Of a DNA stretch of 64,000 nt, positions 1 through 8,454 are shown piece by piece. Positions within the stretch are counted from its first letter, which is position 1, and each line of letters begins with the position of its first letter. Source of the stretch: Planococcus sp. MER TA 32b (lineage in GTDB: Bacteria > Bacillota > Bacilli > Bacillales_A > Planococcaceae); the NCBI GenBank assembly GCA_023715185.1, contig JAMCAN010000003.1, positions 62,001 to 126,000 of the forward strand, given 5' to 3'. The notes beneath the pieces were generated by a model that saw nothing but the letters and a program-made list of their open reading frames with translations, searched no databases and was not told the DNA's origin. Position numbers and translations under genes: made by a program.

Positions 1-1
1 A

Positions 2-604
2 TTGATCGGCCGCCAGGAAGTGAAGTCGCTGATTGAAAATATGCGTGAAGCAAGTCCGGCGGTTGTTGAAGAATTGATTCCTAATTTAATGACGATCGGG
101 GAAGTGCAGAAAGTGCTGATGAAGCTTTTGAAAGAGAAAGTTTCCATCCGCAACCTGCTGATCATTCTCGAAACGCTGGCTGATTATTCATCGCAAACAA
201 AAGATACAGACGTTTTGACGGAATACGTGAGACGCTCACTGTCCCGCCAAATCACGTTGCAATATGCGCCGCAGAATGAAGCCCTGAAAGTCATCACGGC
301 AGGAGCAAGCGTCGAGAAGAAATTTGCCGAGTCGGTGCACCGTTCCGATCAGGGCAATTACTTGTCGATCGATCCGGAAACGTCCCAGCTGATTTTCCAG
401 AAAATATCCGAACAGGCTGCGCAATTGCAGCAGACCGGTGTGCAGCCGATTCTGCTGACATCACCGGCCATCCGCATCTATATGCGCCAGTTTATCGAAG
501 GTTTTGCACCGGATCTTCCGGTGCTGTCCTATAACGAACTCGAACCGAACATTGAGATTCAAAGCGTCGGCGTCGTCAATATCAGTGGAGGAGTAAATGT
601 CTGA
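2..604 (+). CDS. flhA: Flagellar biosynthesis protein FlhA, C-terminal part (5' end outside window)
   Basis: About 200 residues are present and no true start is visible, so the gene begins upstream. FlhA is the export-gate membrane protein of the flagellar type III secretion apparatus. This part corresponds to the end of its cytoplasmic domain, which docks chaperone-substrate complexes at the base of the flagellum. The family assignment rests on the ending SYNELEPNIEIQSVGVVNI and on the next genes being flhF and flhG, the classical Bacillus order. The stop codon overlaps the flhF start by one base (TGATG), so the two are translationally coupled. Confidence 0.93.
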   Translation: MIGRQEVKSLIENMREASPAVVEELIPNLMTIGEVQKVLMKLLKEKVSIRNLLIILETLADYSSQTKDTDVLTEYVRRSLSRQITLQYAPQNEALKVITAGASVEKKFAESVHRSDQGNYLSIDPETSQLIFQKISEQAAQLQQTGVQPILLTSPAIRIYMRQFIEGFAPDLPVLSYNELEPNIEIQSVGVVNISGGVNV

Positions 605-1755
605 TGAGATTAAAAACATATATCGTCCAGAATGTCAGTGAAGCATTGCCGATGATCAAACGGGATTTGGGAGCTGACGCATTGATCCTGAATACCAAAA
701 AAGTGAAGACTGGCGGCTTTATCGGATTTTTCCAGAAAGAAAGACTCGAAGTGACAGCCGCTGTAGAAGCGCAGCCGAAGAAAAAGAAGGCAGCCAGTAA
801 AGCGCCAGAGGAAGCTGCTGCAGTTCAAAAGGCATCAGTGCCGGTGCCGCCTGCTTCAATTGCTGCGCCGGAAGATTCAAACACTCACTTAACGGGAGAC
901 TTGATCAATGAATTGAAAGGCATCAAGCAATTCATGATGCAGTCGATGCAGGAAGATCATTTGCCGGCTTCATTAAAACCGCTGAACCAGCGCTTGAGCA
1001 GCCAGGAAGTGACAAAAGAGATCCAATCTGAAATCCTGGCTAAAATGATGCTGACTATTGGCCAGCAACCGGATATCTCAGCGGCACAGATCCATAGAAT
1101 GGCGAAGACGGAAATCGTCCGCCTGATCGGTCTGCACCAACAAAAGCCTGTCCTGAAGGATCCGGAAATCATCTGCTTTATCGGACCGACCGGTGTCGGC
1201 AAGACAACGACGATTGCAAAAATCGCTGCGGATCTGCTCCTGCGGGAAGGCAAAAAGGTTGGATTGATTACATCGGATACATACCGTATCGCGGCTGTAG
1301 AGCAATTGAAAACATATGCAGGCATCCTGAACATCCCGATACAAGTGGTCGATTCGGCTGAAGACCTGAACCGCGCAATGGCGGAACTGGCTGCATGCGA
1401 CATCATCCTGATGGACACTGCAGGACGCAATTACCAGCAGAAACAATACATCGACGACCTTGAAGCCCTTCTGGCTGATAAGAATAAAATCCAGATCAAT
1501 CTGGTACTCAGCCTGACTGCCAAATACGAAGACATGAAGAAAATCATCGATAATTTCCAGACCATCAAAATGGACCAGCTGCTGTTGACGAAACAAGACG
1601 AGACCAGTTCATCCGGCGCCATCTTGAACCTGATCTATCATTATTCGATTCCCGTTACTTATATTGCCAATGGCCAAAACGTTCCAGATGATATTTTAAC
1701 GGCAACTCCGGAGTTGATCGCAAATTTTGTGCTAGGGGAAGATGACAATGATTGA
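604..1755 (+). CDS. flhF: Flagellar SRP-type GTPase FlhF
   Basis: FlhF is an SRP54/FtsY-type GTPase that sets the place and number of flagella at the membrane. The N-terminal 55 residues form the usual B-domain, followed by an Ala/Pro/Lys-rich linker (about 56-95) and the NG domain. Visible G motifs are GPTGVGKTT (about 194-202), the DTAGR switch (about 271-275) and TKQDE (about 329-333). A length of 383 residues is normal. It overlaps flhA by one base and flhG by a few bases, inside a flagellar operon. FlhG normally stimulates the FlhF GTPase. Confidence 0.95.
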   Translation: MRLKTYIVQNVSEALPMIKRDLGADALILNTKKVKTGGFIGFFQKERLEVTAAVEAQPKKKKAASKAPEEAAAVQKASVPVPPASIAAPEDSNTHLTGDLINELKGIKQFMMQSMQEDHLPASLKPLNQRLSSQEVTKEIQSEILAKMMLTIGQQPDISAAQIHRMAKTEIVRLIGLHQQKPVLKDPEIICFIGPTGVGKTTTIAKIAADLLLREGKKVGLITSDTYRIAAVEQLKTYAGILNIPIQVVDSAEDLNRAMAELAACDIILMDTAGRNYQQKQYIDDLEALLADKNKIQINLVLSLTAKYEDMKKIIDNFQTIKMDQLLLTKQDETSSSGAILNLIYHYSIPVTYIANGQNVPDDILTATPELIANFVLGEDDND

Positions 1756-2605
1756 TCAGGCAAAACAATTGCGTGAAAAAATGATGCAGAAAAAACCGAA
1801 AAAAGAACTCAGACAGACACGCACTATTGCTGTCACCAGCGGAAAAGGCGGCGTCGGTAAATCGAATTTCGCTTTGAACTTCGCCTTGAGTCTGGTTGAG
1901 CAGAACCGGAAAGTGCTGATCTTCGACGTCGACCTGGGCTTTGCCAATGTTGATGTACTGCTTGGCCGGTCACCTGAAGAGTCGATCGCGACGATGGTGG
2001 AAAAAGATTTATCGATTTGGGACATCATTGAAGAAGGGCCTAATGGTTTATTGTTCATTTCCGGAGGGACCGGATTCAACGAAATGTTCAAACTGGATGA
2101 AGCAAAGATGAAGAAGTTCTTTGACGAACTCAGTGAGATCCAAGGACACGTCGATTATGTGATTCTTGATACTGGCGCAGGATTGTCGGATGAAAACCTC
2201 CGCTTTATCCTGGCTGCCGACGATGTAATCCTTGTTACGACGCCTGAACCGACCTCAATTACGGATGCTTACTCCATTGTGAAAATGGTCCATGTAAAAG
2301 ATCCGAATGTCCATATGAAGTTGATCATCAATCAATGTACAACCGAAAAAGAAGGCAGACAGACGGCGGACAATTTCCGCCAGGTGACACAGCAATTCCT
2401 CGGGAAAGAAATCGGCACATTAGGTTATATTCCAAGTGACTCGAATATTCCGGCTGCTGTGAAGAAACAAGTGCCGTTTCTGTTGGCATTTCCGAACACT
2501 TACGCTTCACAGGCGATGAGAAAAGTGACGGGTGAATTTCTCGACTTGCCTGTACCTTATAAGCTTGGCATCAAAGGGTTTCTGCTGAAAATGCTGTTTA
2601 AATAG
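1748..2605 (+). CDS. flhG: MinD-like ATPase FlhG (YlxH)
   Basis: A ParA/MinD-family ATPase that partners FlhF in flagellar number and placement. The deviant Walker A KGGVGKS lies near residue 35. DVDLGFANVD and the DTGAGL Walker-B region follow. The C-terminus (YKLGIKGFLLKMLFK) is basic and amphipathic, as expected for membrane targeting. The first ATG at 1742 is only 3 nt from an AGGGG ribosome binding site; the second, at 1748, has better spacing, so I place the start there (MIDQAKQL). The gene overlaps the end of flhF. In B. subtilis the next genes would be cheB-cheA-cheW-cheC-cheD; here sigD follows 21 nt later. Confidence 0.93.
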   Translation: MIDQAKQLREKMMQKKPKKELRQTRTIAVTSGKGGVGKSNFALNFALSLVEQNRKVLIFDVDLGFANVDVLLGRSPEESIATMVEKDLSIWDIIEEGPNGLLFISGGTGFNEMFKLDEAKMKKFFDELSEIQGHVDYVILDTGAGLSDENLRFILAADDVILVTTPEPTSITDAYSIVKMVHVKDPNVHMKLIINQCTTEKEGRQTADNFRQVTQQFLGKEIGTLGYIPSDSNIPAAVKKQVPFLLAFPNTYASQAMRKVTGEFLDLPVPYKLGIKGFLLKMLFK

Positions 2606-2626
2606 ACGTGTCGCGGTATCAAAAAA

Positions 2627-3418
2627 ATGGTGGTGAAACGCTTGTTGAATGATAAATTATCAAAAGAGGAACTGGAATACTGGGAAGGCTGGCAACAGGG
2701 GCGTGATCCGGAAGCCGGGAATTACCTGGTCGAACGTTATATGCCGCTGGTTGATTATGTGACACAGCGCTTTATGATCAGCCTGCCAAAAACAGTGGAC
2801 AAAGATGATATACGCAGCCTGGCTTTCGAAGGGCTTCTTGACGCATTTGATAAATTCAACCTGGAGCGGGACCTGAAGTTCGAAACCTATGCAGCATGGA
2901 GAATCAAAGGCGCAATCATCGATGGTTTGCGCCATAGTGACTGGCTGCCGCGTTCTGTACGTGAGAAAGTGAAGAAAATCGAAAAAGCGTACGCGATTCT
3001 TGAACAGGAAAATAATCATTCGGTAACCGATGCCGAAGTCAGCAAATATCTCGGCATCTCTAAAGCTGAACTCAATAAAACCGTATCGGAAGCGGCATTG
3101 TCGACGATGATTTCCATGGATGAAAATCCTTTTGAAGACAATAACCAGGTAGGTAAATACAATATGGTAGGAAACGGCGACGCGGGTTCACCCGAGCGCC
3201 GCCTCTATGAACGCACCATCAAGGAAGCATTGACTGCAGCAATCGGGCGGTTGCCTGAGAAAGAGAAAATCGTTGTTTCGCTGTGTTATTTTGAAGACTT
3301 GAAATTGACGGAAATAGCGGAAGTTCTTGGCGTCAGTGTTTCCCGTGTTTCCCAATTGCATTCAAAAGCAATTTTGCGGCTGCATTCGGCGACACTTTCA
3401 GTCCATGAATATTATTAA
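2627..3418 (+). CDS. sigD: RNA polymerase sigma factor SigD/FliA (sigma-28)
   Basis: Alternative sigma factor for flagellin, motor, chemotaxis and autolysin genes. Region 2 is clear: RYMPLVDYVTQRF, then KFNLERDLKFETYAAWRIKGAIIDGLR with DWLPRSVREK. Region 4 ends with KLTEIAEVLGVSVSRVSQLHSKA, a helix-turn-helix. About 263 residues matches the family. The start is uncertain: ATG at 2627 has no ribosome binding site, while TTG at 2642 sits 6 nt after a GGTGGTG motif and would give MLNDKLSKEE. It follows flhG within 21 nt, so it is probably co-transcribed with it. Confidence 0.94.
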   Translation: MVVKRLLNDKLSKEELEYWEGWQQGRDPEAGNYLVERYMPLVDYVTQRFMISLPKTVDKDDIRSLAFEGLLDAFDKFNLERDLKFETYAAWRIKGAIIDGLRHSDWLPRSVREKVKKIEKAYAILEQENNHSVTDAEVSKYLGISKAELNKTVSEAALSTMISMDENPFEDNNQVGKYNMVGNGDAGSPERRLYERTIKEALTAAIGRLPEKEKIVVSLCYFEDLKLTEIAEVLGVSVSRVSQLHSKAILRLHSATLSVHEYY

Positions 3419-3451
3419 GAAGCGTACGTTAAAGAAAGACAGGTGATAGCC

Positions 3452-3955
3452 ATGGAATGGCTGCTGATTGGACTTATTTTATTGGCGATAGCCGTGAATA
3501 TGCGATCATTTATCGTGCTGAACCAATTTCAGAAACAGCGCAAAGCCATGCTGGAGGACGCGGAAGCCGTCAATTCCAATATGGAAGAGTTTGTAGCGAA
3601 TCTCGAGAAGGAAAATGATGAACTCTATAACCGGCTGGTGGAGCATATTGCCCAAAAAGAAAGCCGCATGGAAGAACGGATGCGCGAACTGGAACTGAAA
3701 ATCGGCACTGGGATCGCCGTTCACACAGTGGATGAGGTGGCGGCCGCGCCTGAGGCCAAAAAAGTGAAACAGAAGAAAACGGCTAAACCGGCAGAACCGG
3801 AAGCCGATCCCGACCTGCCGGAAAATGAGAAAATCGAGCAATTGCATAAACAGGGATTCTCGCCTGCGCAAATTGCCAAAGTGGTAGCGGCGGAACGCGG
3901 TGAAATCGAATTGATCATCAATATGTATAAAAAGAAACAAAGCTATCAGAAGTAA
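3452..3955 (+). CDS. SwrB/YlxL-position membrane-anchored protein (DUF6115-like)
   Basis: A single N-terminal membrane helix (LLIGLILLAIAVNM) is followed by a charged coiled-coil stretch (about 25-80), an Ala/Lys/Pro-rich linker, and a C-terminal segment NEKIEQLHKQGFSPAQIAKVVAAERGEIELIINMYKK that looks like a small helix-turn-helix. Position directly after sigD and overall layout match B. subtilis SwrB/YlxL, which promotes flagellar assembly and swarming; that function is inferred from position. An AGGTGA ribosome binding site at 3441-3446 selects the ATG at 3452 over the in-frame GTG at 3443. Confidence 0.75.
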   Translation: MEWLLIGLILLAIAVNMRSFIVLNQFQKQRKAMLEDAEAVNSNMEEFVANLEKENDELYNRLVEHIAQKESRMEERMRELELKIGTGIAVHTVDEVAAAPEAKKVKQKKTAKPAEPEADPDLPENEKIEQLHKQGFSPAQIAKVVAAERGEIELIINMYKKKQSYQK

Positions 3956-3970
3956 GATGGGGTGACTGCT

Positions 3971-4408
3971 ATGCGCATTGAAAGCCAAACGAAAATCCCG
4001 GGCGACCGGATTCAGAAAAACACAGTGGAAAACAAATCAATCGACTCTTTTGCCAACGTCATGAAAAAGTCGCAATCGAAATTGCAGCTGGATGCTTTGC
4101 ACCAATTGATGAGCCGTGTCGACGCCCAAGGAGAAAAACTCGGGGAGCAGCGTACATTCGAAAATTTACGCGAATATAAAAACCTTGTAAAAGAATTTAT
4201 GAGGGAAGCCCTAAGTTTTGGCATACAATTAACGGATAAACAAAGCTTTTCTCCCGGTGGCGGCATGAAAAATCATCAAATAGTGGAAGTCATTGACAAA
4301 AAATTGATTGAACTTCAGGACGAAGTGTTAAATAATGAAAAGGAAGGCTTGGACACACTCCAGTCAATCGGGGAAATCAAAGGCTTGCTGATTAATTTAT
4401 ACATGTAA
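3971..4408 (+). CDS. YaaR family protein (DUF327)
   Basis: A protein of about 145 residues, mostly helical. Features such as EYKNLVKEFMREAL, IVEVIDKKLIELQDEVLNNEKEGLDTLQSIGEIKGLLINLYM match the YaaR/DUF327 family. The biochemical role is not established; its location at the end of a flagellar operon suggests a motility-associated function (inference). GGGGTGA at 3959-3965 places the start at ATG 3971 rather than GTG 3962. It follows the SwrB-like gene by 15 nt. Confidence 0.75.
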   Translation: MRIESQTKIPGDRIQKNTVENKSIDSFANVMKKSQSKLQLDALHQLMSRVDAQGEKLGEQRTFENLREYKNLVKEFMREALSFGIQLTDKQSFSPGGGMKNHQIVEVIDKKLIELQDEVLNNEKEGLDTLQSIGEIKGLLINLYM

Positions 4409-4497
4409 AAGCTGTGTCTGAAGTTGAAAAGGGTTTTCCCGCTTGATTTCCTGCTTTTGCGTTATTAAAAAAGAGAGAACAATAAGGGGAGAAAGAA

Positions 4498-4848
4498 ATG
4501 AGCGAAAATCGCCGCGAGTTTTTCCGAGTAATTTTTCATGAATCGGTCAATGGCACAATCACCCGTCTTGGAGAAGCGCCAATGTCTGTATTAGTGGATA
4601 ATATCAGTGTAAACGGCATGAGGTTTACATCGCCGGTCAACATCCCGATGGGCGAACGGCTGGAATGCAGTTTCGAAATACTGGAACAGGCATTTCTGCT
4701 GGAAGGCACCATTGTAAGAAAGTCGACGAGAAACGAAAGAGTCGAATACGGTGTAGGTTTTACAATCGATCAGGAAACATCATCGCAATTATTCAAGCAT
4801 CTTAATTATTATCAGATCCGCCAAAGAAAAGGCACTTACACAGAGTGA
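4498..4848 (+). CDS. PilZ domain protein (putative c-di-GMP receptor)
   Basis: A stand-alone PilZ domain of 116 residues. The c-di-GMP binding signature is visible: RREFFR near residue 5 (RxxxR arginines) and DNISVNGMRF near residue 38 (D/NxSxxG). PilZ proteins bind cyclic di-GMP and control motility or surface polysaccharide; the adjacent flagellar operon suggests motility control (inference). An 89-nt gap separates it from the DUF327 gene, so it may have its own promoter, and a strong terminator follows. The start has the ribosome binding site AAGGGGAGA. Confidence 0.88.
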   Translation: MSENRREFFRVIFHESVNGTITRLGEAPMSVLVDNISVNGMRFTSPVNIPMGERLECSFEILEQAFLLEGTIVRKSTRNERVEYGVGFTIDQETSSQLFKHLNYYQIRQRKGTYTE

Positions 4849-4863
4849 TCATTTTTGCAGAGG

Positions 4864-4902
4864 AAGCTGGCGCCGCGAAATTTCGCGGTGTCAGCTTTTT
4901 TT
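4864..4902 (+). terminator. Intrinsic terminator after PilZ gene
   Basis: A GC-rich hairpin (AAGCTGGCGCCGCGAAA pairing with TTTCGCGGTGTCAGCTT, with minor mismatches) ends in a T run. It closes the flagellar-side transcription unit. Confidence 0.85.
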
Positions 4903-4984
4903 ATATCTCAAGGGGCAGCGTCAAAGTGTGCTAAAATAAATTAAAAGAACATTCTGTTAATTTGAAAAGGAAAGGAGCGGGAAA

Positions 4985-5488
4985 ATGAAAAAGACATCGA
5001 CAATTGTGCTGACGATGGCACGGAGGATCAACGCGGATTCAAATGATGTATTCAAAGCCTGGACAAAGCCGGAGCTGATGAAAAAATGGCTGTTTACGAC
5101 GGAAGCCACGAATGTGGTGGCGAGAAGTGATTTCCGTGTGGGCGGAAAATGGGAAATCGTTGACCGGCGGGAAGGGGAGGAATACCGGGCGACAGGCGAG
5201 TATATGGAAATTGACGCGCCTCACAGGCTGGGATTCACTTTTCAAATGCCGCAATACAACGATTTGCAGGACCAAATAATTGTCTGGGTATCGCCGGTCG
5301 GGCAAGCCTGTGAAATGACTTTTAAACAGGAGATCGTCGTGCCCCATGAAGAAAGCTGGGGACCTGAAGAAATCAAGAGCGCGATGAAAGAGTACAGCGA
5401 ACAGTCAGAAGAAGGATGGGACAAGATGTTTGAGGGGCTGAAGCAGTTAGTGGAAACCGGAGAAGCCAGAGCCACTGGCAATAAGTGA
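4985..5488 (+). CDS. SRPBCC / AHSA1-type START-like protein
   Basis: A 167-residue protein with the activator-of-Hsp90-homolog (AHSA1/SRPBCC) pattern: N-terminal INADSNDVFKAWTKPELMKKWLF, then DFRVGGKWEIVDRREGEEYRATGEYMEIDAPHRLGFTF, then a C-terminal helix GWDKMFEGLKQLVE. The fold forms a hydrophobic ligand pocket. Family members include toxin-resistance and cyclase-like proteins, but no specific ligand can be assigned here. GGAGCGGG precedes the ATG and a terminator follows, so it is monocistronic. Confidence 0.82.
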   Translation: MKKTSTIVLTMARRINADSNDVFKAWTKPELMKKWLFTTEATNVVARSDFRVGGKWEIVDRREGEEYRATGEYMEIDAPHRLGFTFQMPQYNDLQDQIIVWVSPVGQACEMTFKQEIVVPHEESWGPEEIKSAMKEYSEQSEEGWDKMFEGLKQLVETGEARATGNK

Positions 5489-5496
5489 ATCGCAGC

Positions 5497-5531
5497 AGCT
5501 GCCGCCCGGAATTTCACTGCGGCAGCTTTTT
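5497..5531 (+). terminator. Intrinsic terminator after SRPBCC gene
   Basis: AGCTGCCGC (5497-5505) pairs with GCGGCAGCT (5519-5527) and is followed by TTTT. Confidence 0.8.
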
Positions 5532-5605
5532 AGTGAAACCTTTTTGACGGAATGGCTACTAATGGAGTAAAGAAGCTGCGATTTGGGGCGAGAGGGTGGT
5601 CGGCT

Positions 5606-6175
5606 GTGAAAAATATAGGGCTGTTTGTAATGATTGCTGTAATGGCTGCTGGGGTTGTGGCTTGGCCTGGTGCTGCCAGTGCCTGTTCCTGTGAACAACC
5701 TCCAGGCGTGGCGGAAGAGTTGAGCCGCTCGGATGCTGTGTTCAGCGGGAAAGTGATTTCGATGGAAGAGAAGCCGGTACTGTTTTCAGCAGCGACACGG
5801 TCTGTTGTTTTTCAAGTCGCCAAGGTCTGGAAAGGACCCGCAAATTCACAGATAAAAATAAAAACTGGTCAAGGCGGCGGAGATTGCGGTATTAATTTCA
5901 GTGCCGGACAGGAATATCTGGTATATGCAGTAAAATCCGAAATGTACGGAGCAAATGAGCTGACGACGATCATTTGTGACCGGACAGCTGTTCTGAGCCA
6001 GGCGCAAGGAGATTTTGCGGTGTTGGGAGAAGGGCAAGCGCCGACACAGGAAGTGGATTTGCTCAGCCGCACAGGATGGTTATTGCCGCTGGCAGGTTTT
6101 ATTGTATTCGCGATCATCGCTTTTGCGGTTTACCGGAAAAGGAAGACAGTTAGACAAGGCGGGTGGAAGAGTTGA
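5606..6175 (+). CDS. Secreted TIMP/NTR-like protein with C-terminal membrane anchor
   Basis: An N-terminal signal sequence (IGLFVMIAVMAAGVVAWPGAAS) is followed at once by ACSCEQPP, an extracellular domain with a DAVFSGKV strand and a later C-G-I/C pair, then a C-terminal helix WLLPLAGFIVFAIIAFAVY and a basic tail RKRK. The CSC start after the signal peptide and the F-x-G-x-V strand resemble the TIMP/netrin (NTR-like) fold of many Bacillales surface proteins; function is unknown. GTG at 5606 has a GAGGGTGG ribosome binding site, better than ATG 5552. Its end overlaps the next gene, suggesting coupling. Confidence 0.7.
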   Translation: MKNIGLFVMIAVMAAGVVAWPGAASACSCEQPPGVAEELSRSDAVFSGKVISMEEKPVLFSAATRSVVFQVAKVWKGPANSQIKIKTGQGGGDCGINFSAGQEYLVYAVKSEMYGANELTTIICDRTAVLSQAQGDFAVLGEGQAPTQEVDLLSRTGWLLPLAGFIVFAIIAFAVYRKRKTVRQGGWKS

Positions 6176-6945
6176 AAGCATCTGAGGAAATACTGGCGGT
6201 ATGGCGGAAATTCGATGATTTTCCCATGGAAACGCTGACGAAGGCGTGGCTCTATGCGAAGCATGGGAACAGGAAACAAAGGGATGTTGAAACGATGAAA
6301 CAGCATCGTGAGAAATTCGGTGTCACAGGGAATTGCTTTGACCTGGCTATCTGGTTATTGGATGCATTCAAGAAAGCGGGGGTCAAAGCTTATCCAATCG
6401 GCAGTGAGCTTGGCACCGGGGATGATCATGCGGCCGTCATGGCAGTTGATAATGAGGGGCGCAGGTTCTTATGCGATCTGGGGGACCAATGGCTGCAGCC
6501 GGTTTTGGTCGATGGTGATGATGAAGCTTACACGGATGAAAAACTGGCAGGCTTTTTCCCGGGCGCTGAAGTGCAGGTGCTTCCGGGAAATGATCATTTT
6601 CAAGTGGTTTATCACCGGCCGAACGGCAAGTTTTCAACACAGGTTTATTCATCCCATCCAGTGTCGATGGAGGAGTTTCTGGCGGCGGCGGATTTTTCGC
6701 AGTGCCATGTATATCCGAAACCGCTGCTGGAGGTTCGTTTGCCATGGGGCGATGAAATTGCGCACTGGGAATTCGATGATTGGAAAAGCTTTTTAAGCAC
6801 CAGCCAGGGGCTCGTTGAAGATCCGTCCCTTGCCACGATTGATGAATGGGTGGAGAGAATCCACGAGAAAAGCGGCTATGACAAAACGCTTTTAAAAGAA
6901 TCGCTGGAATATTTCAAAGGCCTCAGCAAATCCTCTGTATCCTGA
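6163..6945 (+). CDS. Arylamine N-acetyltransferase / transglutaminase-like cysteine protein
   Basis: A 260-residue protein with a plausible Cys-His-Asp triad: GNCFDLAIWLL (Cys about 58), DDHAAVMAV (His about 89) and RRFLCDLGDQW (Asp about 105). Spacing and order resemble the NAT/transglutaminase-like fold, although the N-terminal NAT motif RGGxCxE is reduced to TGNCF. Substrate is unknown. The start lies inside the end of the previous membrane-anchored gene (GTG at 6163; TTG at 6172 is an alternative). The 5' arm of the terminator lies in the last codons. Confidence 0.6.
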   Translation: MEELKASEEILAVWRKFDDFPMETLTKAWLYAKHGNRKQRDVETMKQHREKFGVTGNCFDLAIWLLDAFKKAGVKAYPIGSELGTGDDHAAVMAVDNEGRRFLCDLGDQWLQPVLVDGDDEAYTDEKLAGFFPGAEVQVLPGNDHFQVVYHRPNGKFSTQVYSSHPVSMEEFLAAADFSQCHVYPKPLLEVRLPWGDEIAHWEFDDWKSFLSTSQGLVEDPSLATIDEWVERIHEKSGYDKTLLKESLEYFKGLSKSSVS

Positions 6946-6954
6946 GGCCTTTTC
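6916..6954 (+). terminator. Intrinsic terminator overlapping the 3' end of the NAT-like gene
   Basis: AAAGGCCTCAG (6916-6926, inside the coding region) pairs with CTGAGGCCTTT (6942-6952), just after the stop codon. Confidence 0.8.
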
Positions 6955-6984
6955 CGTTTCAATGAAGAAAAGAGGTTTGAGTGA

Positions 6985-7614
6985 ATGGACAAAGAAATGA
7001 TCATGGCTTGCGATGAAGACGGCACGCCAACCGGAATCGCAACGCGTGAAGAAATACATAAAAGGGGCTTATGGCACGAGACGTTCCATTGCTGGATTGT
7101 GGAAATCGAGGACGGCACGCCGTATATCCACCTGCAATTGCGAAGCGCAGACAAAAAGGATTTTCCCGGCCAGTTAGACATCAGCGCAGCCGGACATATC
7201 CTTGCGCACGAATCGATTGCGGACGGAGTCAGGGAAATCGAAGAGGAACTGGGTATCGATGTGAAGTTTGAGGAGTTGATTTCTTTGGGTGTCGTCAAAG
7301 ACCAGCTATCGTTGGAAGGTTTCAAAGACAATGAACGGTGCCACATTTTCCTGTATATGGCAGAGCAGAGTTTGGATGGAGCTTACCGCTTCCAAAAAGA
7401 AGAAGTGGCAGGCATGTTCAGATTCGTTTTTCAGGATTTTGTGGATTTATGCATGGGGTCTGCAGAAAGCATTGAAAGTGCATGGGAACTGGCCGCGGCG
7501 GAAACGCCGTCACAGAAGAGTGTGACACTGGCGGATCTCGTGCCGCACGGACAATCCTACCTGGAGCAGGTATTGAGAGGGATTCAAAACGCATTGGAAA
7601 ATGAAATGAAATAA
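6985..7614 (+). CDS. Nudix hydrolase, IPP-isomerase-like (YfcD type)
   Basis: A 209-residue Nudix protein. The N-terminus, with DEDGTPTGIATREEIHKRGLWHETFHCWIVE, is typical of isopentenyl-diphosphate isomerase-like Nudix proteins. The Nudix helix is GHILAHESIADGVREIEEELGI, retaining REIEEELGI for metal binding. Such proteins hydrolyse nucleoside diphosphate-X compounds or isomerise IPP; the substrate here is not clear. It has its own ribosome binding site, and the shared terminator at 7632-7673 closes both it and the convergent pxp operon. Confidence 0.85.
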   Translation: MDKEMIMACDEDGTPTGIATREEIHKRGLWHETFHCWIVEIEDGTPYIHLQLRSADKKDFPGQLDISAAGHILAHESIADGVREIEEELGIDVKFEELISLGVVKDQLSLEGFKDNERCHIFLYMAEQSLDGAYRFQKEEVAGMFRFVFQDFVDLCMGSAESIESAWELAAAETPSQKSVTLADLVPHGQSYLEQVLRGIQNALENEMK

Positions 7615-7631
7615 GTTAACGAATAAAATGC

Positions 7632-7677
7632 AAGACATCCTTTATCGTCTCATTGAGAGATAAAGGATGTCTTTTTT
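7632..7677. terminator. Bidirectional terminator between Nudix gene and pxpA
   Basis: A perfect 15-bp stem (AAGACATCCTTTATC with GATAAAGGATGTCTT) with T runs on both strands between convergent genes. Confidence 0.88.
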
Positions 7678-7683
7678 GTTGGG

Positions 7684-8454
7684 CTAAATAATATTGGAAA
7701 CTTTATCGGTTTTAATTCCGGCTTCCGCCAGCGATTTAGAGATTTGTTCCGCAAAGCTCAGGGCATTTGCCCCGTCTCCGTGGATGCAAACCGTGTCGGC
7801 TTTCAATTCAGTGTCGATGCCTTCGACAGTCAGCACTTTGCCCTCACGCACCATCCGCACCACACGCGCAATCGCTTCGGTGGAATCAGTGATCAAGGCG
7901 CTGGCTTCCGAGCGGGGGGTAAGAGAACCGTCTTTCCGGTACGTGCGGTCGGAGAATACTTCACTTGCTGTCCGCAGACCGATTTCATTGCCTGCTGTGA
8001 TCAGTTCACTGCCCGCAAGCCCGTAGAGGATCAATGCGGGATTTACGTCATAGACGGCCTCCGCAATGGCTTCGGCATAAACGGAATCCCTGGCGGCCAT
8101 ATTATAGAGGGCGCCATGGGCTTTGACGTGTTGCAGAATACCGCCTTCCGCATTGACGAAGGCTGACAGGGCGCCGATCTGGTAAACGACGATATCATAG
8201 ATTTCCTGCGCCGACAGCTGCAGATTGCGTCGGCCGAAGCCCGGCAGGTCCTGAAAACCGGGATGCGCGCCGATGGCCACATCTTTTTCGAGCGCCAGCC
8301 GGACAGTTTTGCGCATCGTAGCCGGATCCCCGGCGTGAAAACCGCAGGCGATGTTGGCCGAACTTACATAATCAAGGATTTCTTCATCCCTGCCAAGTTT
8401 ATAGACGCCGAAACTCTCACCCATATCACAATTCAAATCCACTTTAAAAGTCAT
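7684..8454 (-). CDS. pxpA: 5-oxoprolinase subunit A (LamB/YcsF family)
   Basis: PxpA is one of three subunits of ATP-dependent bacterial 5-oxoprolinase, which converts 5-oxoproline to glutamate. The family hallmark [12 protein letters not shown] is at the N-terminus, with [27 protein letters not shown] and [11 protein letters not shown] following. 256 residues is normal. Its start overlaps the pxpC stop by 4 nt (ATGA), so it is the last gene of the pxpB-pxpC-pxpA operon. Confidence 0.95.
   Translation of the reverse strand: MTFKVDLNCDMGESFGVYKLGRDEEILDYVSSANIACGFHAGDPATMRKTVRLALEKDVAIGAHPGFQDLPGFGRRNLQLSAQEIYDIVVYQIGALSAFVNAEGGILQHVKAHGALYNMAARDSVYAEAIAEAVYDVNPALILYGLAGSELITAGNEIGLRTASEVFSDRTYRKDGSLTPRSEASALITDSTEAIARVVRMVREGKVLTVEGIDTELKADTVCIHGDGANALSFAEQISKSLAEAGIKTDKVSNII

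Noticed and set aside
957..1430. Long open frame antisense to flhF
   Set aside because: It lies wholly opposite a strongly supported gene, has no ribosome binding site and its translation resembles no protein.
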